Assembly: GCA_003601785.1 (NCBI GenBank)
Contig: PIYA01000059.1
Coordinates: forward strand, 1 to 9,410
Source of the DNA: Candidatus Bathyarchaeota archaeon
GTDB lineage: Archaea > Thermoproteota > Bathyarchaeia > Bathyarchaeales > Bathycorpusculaceae
Direction: 5' to 3'
DNA: 9,410 nt
This document shows positions 5,411 through 9,410 of this stretch, piece by piece; the stretch's first letter is position 1, and each line of letters opens with the position of its first letter. The position numbers were made by a program, and so were the translations under genes. Below the pieces are notes generated by a model. The model saw only the letters and a program-made list of their open reading frames with translations. It was not told where the DNA came from and made no database searches.

Positions 5411-7306
5411 TTGGAAATTGACTATGAAAAGATCGGGTTAAAGGTTGGGTTGGAGATTCATCAGCAACTTAACACTTCGGCGAAGCTCTTCTGTAAATGC
5501 AAGCCGGAACTTTTCAAAGAAGAGCCGGAAATCACGTTTCTGCGGAGGCTGAGACCAACCCAGAGCGAGCTTGGGCAGATAGATCCCGCAGCTTACTTTG
5601 AATTCAAAAAAGGTGTAAAAATTCTCTACGAAGCGGATAGACGGACTTCGTGTTTAGTAGAGATGGATGAGGAGCCACCGCACCCGTTGAACATGGAGGC
5701 TGTTGAGATAGTCTTGACGGCGGCTTTGATGATGAAGGCTAAACCTGTTGACGAGATACACGTGATGCGAAAAACAGTTATAGACGGTTCGAACACAACC
5801 GGTTTCCAAAGAACATGTGTGATAGCTCTAAACGGAGAAATTCAAGTCAGAGGAAAAAACGTTCCGATTCAACACGTTAGCCTAGAGGAAGACGCGGCTA
5901 GAAAGATGGGACAAGAAGGCAACACAATACGCTATCGCATAGACCGTCTGGGCATACCGTTAATAGAAGTTGCAACCGCACCGGTCATACACTCACCTAA
6001 AGAAGCTGAAGAGGTTGCGCTGGCGATTGGAAGAATTTTAAGAGCCACCGGAAAGGTTAAGCGTGGTCTGGGAACCATCCGCCAAGACCTAAACATATCC
6101 ATCAAGAACGGTGCATTAATAGAAATCAAAGGTGTGCAAGAGTTAGAACTGCTTTCGTTGGTTGTGGAATACGAGGTTCAACGACAGTTAAACCTCATAA
6201 AGATAAGTCGAGAACTCAGAAAAATCGGAGTGAAAGAAGAAGACGTGAAAGAGGAATTCTTCGATGTGACAGAGATTTTCAAAGAAACAGAATGCAAGGT
6301 CATCCGCAAAGCCATAAACAGAAAACAACGGGTGCTAGCTCTAAAACTTCCAAAATTCAAGGGTTTCCTGAAGCGTGAACTTGTCCCAAACTTCCGTCTA
6401 GGAACAGAGATGGCTGACCACGCGCGCTTCTGGGGAAGGGTAGGAGGCATATTCCACACAGATGAACTACCAGCCTACGGAATCACAGCTGAAGAGGTGG
6501 AAAAGCTTAGAAAAACCGTTAAAGCTGAAAAAGAAGATGCAGTTGTATTCGTCGCTGATAACCCTGAAAACGCTAAAGACGCTTTAAAAGCAGTAGCAGA
6601 AAGAGCCCGCCAAGCAATAAAAGGCGTGCCTGAAGAAACAAGAGCAGCCAACCCTGATGGAACAACAAGATACATGCGACCAAGACCTGGAGCAGCCCGC
6701 ATGTATCCTGAAACAGACATTCCGCCGACGCAGATAACAGATGAACACTTGAAAAAGATTAGCTCTCGCTTGCCAGAGCTGCCAGAGCAAAAATTTGAAC
6801 GGCTGATGAGAGAGTATGGTTTGAATGAAAAATTAACCAGGCAACTTTTGGATTCTGAATACGCAGAACTCTTTGAGGTGATCGTGAATGAAAGCAAGGT
6901 TTCACCAACCGTTGTCGCCGTTTTCCTAACAGAAACCTTGAAGGCTTTAAAGCGGGAAGGAATCCAAGTGGGCAAGGTTTCAGAGGAGCAGATGCGGGAA
7001 ATCTTCAGATGTATAGGCAGAGGAGAACTTGCTAAAGAAGCTTTACCAGACCTAGTTAGTTGGCTCTCTAAACATGAAAACAGAAGTGTTCAAGAGGCTG
7101 TTGAAAAACTTGGTTTGAAGATGATTTCTGAAGCTGAGTTGGCAAGGTTTATTGAAAAGGTAATTGAAGAGAACAAAATTTTAGTTCAAGAGAAAGGTCA
7201 AAAAGCCTTAGGAGTTCTCATGGGTATTGTTATGAAGAAATTACGAGGTAGAGTGAACGCTGTCTTAGTCGGTAAATTACTAAAGGATAAGTTAGAAAAA
7301 TTGTGA
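5411..7306 (+). CDS. gatE: Glutamyl-tRNA(Gln) amidotransferase subunit E
   Basis: GatE binds Glu-tRNA(Gln), phosphorylates the tRNA-bound glutamate with ATP, and receives ammonia from GatD to make Gln-tRNA(Gln), the archaeal route in place of a glutaminyl-tRNA synthetase. The 631-residue length is normal. The N-terminal GatB/GatE catalytic domain shows GLKVGLEIHQQLNT (9-22), DGSNTTGFQRT (125-135), IDRLGIPLIEVAT (177-189) and RGLGTIRQDLNISIK (218-232). The middle part (about 280-410, including FRLGTEMADHARFWG) is the GatE-specific AspRS-type insertion. RYMRPRPGAARMYPETDIPP (420-439) is strongly conserved in the family. The helical and YqeY-type tRNA-binding tail fills about 450-631. The start is TTG: the family N-terminus begins there, GAGGTG lies nine bases upstream, and no nearby in-frame ATG exists. 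The gene ends 14 bases from the convergent stop of the next gene. Confidence 0.97.
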   Translation: MEIDYEKIGLKVGLEIHQQLNTSAKLFCKCKPELFKEEPEITFLRRLRPTQSELGQIDPAAYFEFKKGVKILYEADRRTSCLVEMDEEPPHPLNMEAVEIVLTAALMMKAKPVDEIHVMRKTVIDGSNTTGFQRTCVIALNGEIQVRGKNVPIQHVSLEEDAARKMGQEGNTIRYRIDRLGIPLIEVATAPVIHSPKEAEEVALAIGRILRATGKVKRGLGTIRQDLNISIKNGALIEIKGVQELELLSLVVEYEVQRQLNLIKISRELRKIGVKEEDVKEEFFDVTEIFKETECKVIRKAINRKQRVLALKLPKFKGFLKRELVPNFRLGTEMADHARFWGRVGGIFHTDELPAYGITAEEVEKLRKTVKAEKEDAVVFVADNPENAKDALKAVAERARQAIKGVPEETRAANPDGTTRYMRPRPGAARMYPETDIPPTQITDEHLKKISSRLPELPEQKFERLMREYGLNEKLTRQLLDSEYAELFEVIVNESKVSPTVVAVFLTETLKALKREGIQVGKVSEEQMREIFRCIGRGELAKEALPDLVSWLSKHENRSVQEAVEKLGLKMISEAELARFIEKVIEENKILVQEKGQKALGVLMGIVMKKLRGRVNAVLVGKLLKDKLEKL

Positions 7307-7320
7307 AAGTTTAGCTTCCT

Positions 7321-7950
7321 TTACTTGTAATTCTTTAAGGCGATGATTTTTTCTGGAAGAAGCTTTAGGTTTGCTCCACAGTATGGGCAAACTTTGAATT
7401 CTGGAAGTATCGGTTTTCCGCACACTGGGCATTTTTCTGGATATTCCAAGTTTTCTTTGAACTTTTTGATTTCTCTTTTTAGGCGGGTTAATTCGCTTTT
7501 TATTTTTTCCACGTTCTCTTTTAACGGCTGAACTTCTTTAACCTCTGTTCTTATGTTGTATACTAGGTCTTTCACTTCCGATATCAGCGTGTTGTTTGTT
7601 TCAACTGTTTCGCTCATTGCATCTAGTATTTCGCTTTTCTGTTCTAGCAGCTGGTTTTCAACGGCGCTTTGTTTCTTTGCGTCTGAGAGCACCTTGTTTA
7701 GAAAGGCTTCAACGGGGTTTTCGAAGGCTATTGCGCAGGTGATCCCCCAGAGGATGAAGACTGAGGTTGCGCTTATCAGAAAGTAGGCTTCCGGCGTCAT
7801 GTTTTGCAGTTTCTCACCTAGGTAGGGGTAAAGCTGTAAGAGCCTGATTTGATTGTTGAAGATTAGGACGCTGATGGCTTCGATGAAGTGTATGAGGGCT
7901 ATGAACGTTAGGAAGCTGAAGATCCACACTGCGACGCCTTTTTTACCCAA
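7321..7950 (-). CDS. Two-helix membrane protein with coiled coil and C-terminal zinc ribbon
   Basis: I do not recognise a named family for this 209-residue protein. Two membrane helices are evident, about residues 7-30 (AVWIFSFLTFIALIHFIEAI) and 55-76 (AYFLISATSVFILWGITCAI), joined by a short polar loop. A long charged helix with heptad-like spacing follows (about 85-168, rich in E, K, L, I and V), a likely coiled coil. The C-terminus is a four-cysteine zinc ribbon, CPVCGKPILPEFKVCPYCG (C174, C177, C188, C191). Helices, stalk and zinc ribbon suggest a membrane-anchored oligomer presenting a zinc ribbon in the cytoplasm, though topology is inferred. The start is TTG at 7950, with GAGGG six bases upstream and an AT-rich promoter behind it. 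It is convergent with gatE and downstream of the surface-protein gene, with 153 bases and its own promoter between them. Confidence 0.87.
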   Translation of the reverse strand: MGKKGVAVWIFSFLTFIALIHFIEAISVLIFNNQIRLLQLYPYLGEKLQNMTPEAYFLISATSVFILWGITCAIAFENPVEAFLNKVLSDAKKQSAVENQLLEQKSEILDAMSETVETNNTLISEVKDLVYNIRTEVKEVQPLKENVEKIKSELTRLKREIKKFKENLEYPEKCPVCGKPILPEFKVCPYCGANLKLLPEKIIALKNYK

Positions 7951-7956
7951 GTTTTT

Positions 7957-7995
7957 CCCTCGTTATAATATTGTACTGTATAGTAATATTTAATA
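7957..7995 (-). promoter_or_regulatory. Promoter and ribosome binding site of the zinc-ribbon membrane protein
   Basis: On the minus strand, TATTAAATATTA (7995-7984) is a good archaeal TATA-like box. A start site about 26 bases downstream would fall near 7964 and leave a leader of about 14 bases. That leader would contain GAGGG (7961-7957), six bases before the TTG start. The spacing matches the pattern at the other minus-strand gene. Confidence 0.45.
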
Positions 7996-7998
7996 TAG

Positions 7999-8026
7999 AT
8001 ATTCCGTGTAGGGAATATTTCGGAAT
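7999..8026. repeat. Operator-like nested inverted repeat
   Basis: ATATTCC (7999-8005) and GGAATAT (8012-8018) form a perfect 7-base inverted repeat around six bases. ATTCCG (8001-8006) also pairs with CGGAAT (8021-8026), so the half-site GGAAT occurs three times, once inverted. The element lies just upstream of the candidate TATA box of the zinc-ribbon membrane protein, where an archaeal activator or TFB-contacting regulator would bind. It could equally be an RNA hairpin at the end of the upstream surface-protein message, although no T-run follows it on the minus strand. Confidence 0.4.
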
Positions 8027-8075
8027 GCGTAAAATATGTTGGAGGAATGGTTTTCTTGGTGTTATTTCCCCGGAT

Positions 8076-8083
8076 AAAAAGTG
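8076..8083 (-). terminator. Possible oligo-T terminator of the surface-protein gene
   Basis: The plus strand carries an A-run within GGATAAAAAGTGGG, so the minus-strand message of the upstream gene reads CTTTTT about 20-28 bases after its stop. Short T-runs are sufficient for archaeal termination; no strong hairpin precedes it. Confidence 0.3.
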
Positions 8084-8103
8084 GGAGTTGTTGAATGTGT
8101 TTC

Positions 8104-9120
8104 TTAGGCTTTGAGTTGTTTTAATGCTGTGGTGGCTATTGCTGTTAGCAGTAGGGCGATTATTAAGGTTAGGGTTGTGAATTCGGGGATTACTGTTCCG
8201 CCGAAGGTGAAGGTTAAGGTTTCGACTGGTGTTGGATCGTTTGCGAAGGTGAAGTAGTATATTAGCGTGTTCGGTGGCTGTGAAGGGTTTGGATACCAAC
8301 CTTTCGGTTGAGATGGTGGATTTGCAAGTTCTGGTTGACAGGACACGTAAGAAACAGTCTCGTTTGATAGGACTTGCAGATTAACCATGGATGTATACAT
8401 GCCTCCAGCGTTTGCATAAGGTGAAGGCGCAAGTGAGCTTACATTAAGTAGGTTGAGGATATCTATGAGATGGTTGTCGGAGCCTGTTGGGATGTTTGTT
8501 GAGTATTGAGTCATCATGGAGTATGCCCAGTTGAAACTTCCGCTCTCTTTAAATGCACTAACACCGACGGAAGCAGTTGGTTTGCTGGTCATCGGAAGAA
8601 ATGTTGATGAAAAACCCTCCAGGTCCGAGGCTAGACACTGAGACATTAACCATTCAGTATAAGCAGTTAAGTTCTCTTTTCCAGGTCCCGTGTATGTTAT
8701 GTTAACGTAGGTGTTACTTGTGCCTGTTGAGTTCCATGTGAAGCTGGTGATGTTAAAGGCGTCAGCTATGGAAGAGGTTACGTTGTCTGTGATGGTTCGT
8801 GCAGTAGCAGCGTCTGTGTTATTGAATACGTATACCAGAAGTGACTGCACAGTTGAGACTTCTATTCCGATTGTTGTTATGTTCTCTAACTTTGTCTCGT
8901 TCATATCTAGCCCAGGTGGAGCGTGAATAAATGAAGTGTTACTTGACGTAATCATGCTATTTGTAATGACGGTAGCTGTTGTGCAGTTTACATTCACGTT
9001 GATTGTTTCTAAAAGCTCTGGAGAGCCCTCAACAGATGCATTAACACTTGATGTTCCATTGTAGTTCAGAGCGAAAACTAGCAGCGTTATTGAAAGTAGT
9101 AACATTATTTTTAAACGCAT
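8104..9120 (-). CDS. Secreted, glycosylation-rich surface protein with PEF-CTERM-like anchor
   Basis: No named family is recognised. The 338-residue product starts with a classic signal peptide: MRLK, then a hydrophobic core (IMLLLSITLLVFAL), then a polar region. The body holds about 14 N-x-S/T sequons (for example NGT, NAS, NCT, NET, NIT, NVT, NLT, NVS), most within residues 21-152, marking an exported archaeal N-glycoprotein. Residues 265-284 are proline-rich. The C-terminus reads VIPEFTTLTLIIALLLTAIA and ends in a lysine-containing tail: a PEF motif (312-314), one hydrophobic helix and a short basic end. That is the layout of PEF-CTERM-type archaeosortase substrates, or at least of a single C-terminal anchor. 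The ATG at 9120 is preferred. GGTG lies seven bases upstream, and a TATA box at 9165-9156 would place the RNA start near 9134, downstream of the alternative GTG at 9141, which would add seven residues. Confidence 0.88.
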   Translation of the reverse strand: MRLKIMLLLSITLLVFALNYNGTSSVNASVEGSPELLETINVNVNCTTATVITNSMITSSNTSFIHAPPGLDMNETKLENITTIGIEVSTVQSLLVYVFNNTDAATARTITDNVTSSIADAFNITSFTWNSTGTSNTYVNITYTGPGKENLTAYTEWLMSQCLASDLEGFSSTFLPMTSKPTASVGVSAFKESGSFNWAYSMMTQYSTNIPTGSDNHLIDILNLLNVSSLAPSPYANAGGMYTSMVNLQVLSNETVSYVSCQPELANPPSQPKGWYPNPSQPPNTLIYYFTFANDPTPVETLTFTFGGTVIPEFTTLTLIIALLLTAIATTALKQLKA

Positions 9121-9309
9121 TTTCAAACACCATGGCTCCACATGGAGAGGGAATTGTATAAAAACTTTGCTAAATGAAATTGACGGTTTTCACCCGCTAT
9201 TTTCGAGGAAGAGAAGTGGGTCGAAAGAAAATGTTTCAGAAAGCCTTTGAAAATCAACATTTGCGTAAATTCTAAAAGCGATTAGCGCGTTCTATACTTG
9301 GGGAAGGAA
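9121..9309. promoter_or_regulatory. Divergent promoter region
   Basis: The gap between the minus-strand surface-protein gene and the plus-strand gene at the right edge carries a clear minus-strand TATA box, GTTTTTATAC (9165-9156), and a GGTG ribosome binding site (9131-9128) seven bases before the ATG at 9120. For the plus gene, the AT-rich AAATTCTAAAAG (9267-9278) is a weaker TATA candidate, about 26 bases before base 9299. A purine-rich GGGGAAGGA (9300-9308) lies directly before the TTG. I see no gene in the roughly 100 bases between these elements. Confidence 0.45.
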
Positions 9310-9410
9310 TTGTCTGGGAGAGCTGTTAAGAAAAATTCAAGCGTCTTTTCTTTTCGTGTTAGGATTGGCGATTATGAGGTTGAGATCAGCGGTATCCGTG
9401 ATGAGGTTTT
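9310..9410 (+). CDS. N-terminal fragment of an unidentified protein
   Basis: An open frame begins at TTG (9310), just after the purine-rich GGGGAAGGA, and stays open to the right edge, giving 33 complete codons. An in-frame stop at 9283-9285 limits how far upstream the gene could start; a TTG at 9298 is the only other near candidate. The visible residues begin with a basic segment (SGRAVKKN) and continue as alternating hydrophobic and charged residues (FSFRVRIGDYEVEISGIRDEV), which reads like two beta-strands of a small soluble domain. No signal peptide or membrane helix is visible. The fragment is too short to name a family, and its reality rests on the open frame, the ribosome-binding-like sequence and the protein-like composition. 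Confidence 0.5.
   Translation, partial: MSGRAVKKNSSVFSFRVRIGDYEVEISGIRDEV

Noticed and set aside
6475..6975. 166-residue open frame on the minus strand
   Set aside because: It lies wholly antisense to the middle of gatE, is rich in S and A with no recognisable domain, and mirrors gatE codon structure.
7943..8299. 118-residue minus-strand frame, rich in N, H, R, S and T, starting inside the surface-protein gene
   Set aside because: It overlaps the end of the surface-protein gene in another frame and runs through the intergenic promoter region. Its composition is biased and no ribosome binding site is evident.
8711..8926. 71-residue plus-strand frame inside the surface-protein gene
   Set aside because: It is antisense to the sequon-rich part of a gene with signal peptide, anchor, promoter and ribosome binding site, and it has none of these itself.
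9120..9141. GTG start at 9141 for the surface protein
   Set aside because: It would precede the RNA start predicted from the TATA box at 9165-9156 and would spoil the signal peptide N-terminus. The ATG at 9120 has a GGTG site seven bases upstream.
1..9410. CRISPR array, insertion sequence, integrase or defence island
   Set aside because: No regularly spaced direct repeats, transposase or recombinase frames, terminal inverted repeats or defence domains were seen on either strand.

Overview
The window looks like chromosomal DNA of an archaeon. The markers are archaeal: both subunits of the archaea-only glutamyl-tRNA(Gln) amidotransferase GatDE, an archaeal-type Elp3, ribosomal protein eS30, a tRNA-Leu gene without an encoded CCA end, TATA-like boxes 25-40 bases ahead of starts, and frequent GTG/TTG starts. 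The mix (moderate GC, eS30, many small zinc-ribbon proteins, a PEF-type surface anchor) suggests the TACK side of the Archaea, perhaps a Bathyarchaeia-like lineage. That placement is inference; no 16S gene is present.

Layout. Bases 2-148 are the tail of a membrane protein, followed by a 57-residue zinc-ribbon protein (196-369, +). A type II tRNA-Leu(CAG) lies on the minus strand (471-555). It is divergent from a small gene for ribosomal protein eS30 (624-788, +, GTG start), and the two appear to share a 68-base promoter region. A YtcJ-like metal-dependent amidohydrolase follows (836-2413, +). Next comes a tight translation operon on the plus strand: elp3 (2463-4063), gatD (4056-5393) and gatE (5411-7306). 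The right end is on the minus strand: a two-helix membrane protein with a coiled coil and C-terminal zinc ribbon (7321-7950), and a heavily N-glycosylatable secreted protein with a PEF-CTERM-like tail (8104-9120). A plus-strand gene begins at about 9310 and runs off the window.

How it fits together. Most of the left and centre serves translation: a leucine tRNA, a small-subunit ribosomal protein, the Elp3 wobble-uridine modification enzyme, and the two-subunit enzyme that makes Gln-tRNA(Gln) from Glu-tRNA(Gln). Elp3 and GatDE may meet on the same substrate, tRNA-Gln.

Main oddity. elp3 carries an apparent one-base frameshift in a run of four Gs (3938-3941). The first frame stops at 3953 inside the acetyltransferase domain. 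The missing conserved C-terminus continues intact in the -1 frame to 4063, where it overlaps the gatD start by eight bases. I see no CRISPR array, transposon, integrase or defence system. The less-described items are the two minus-strand cell-surface/membrane genes and an operator-like palindrome between them.
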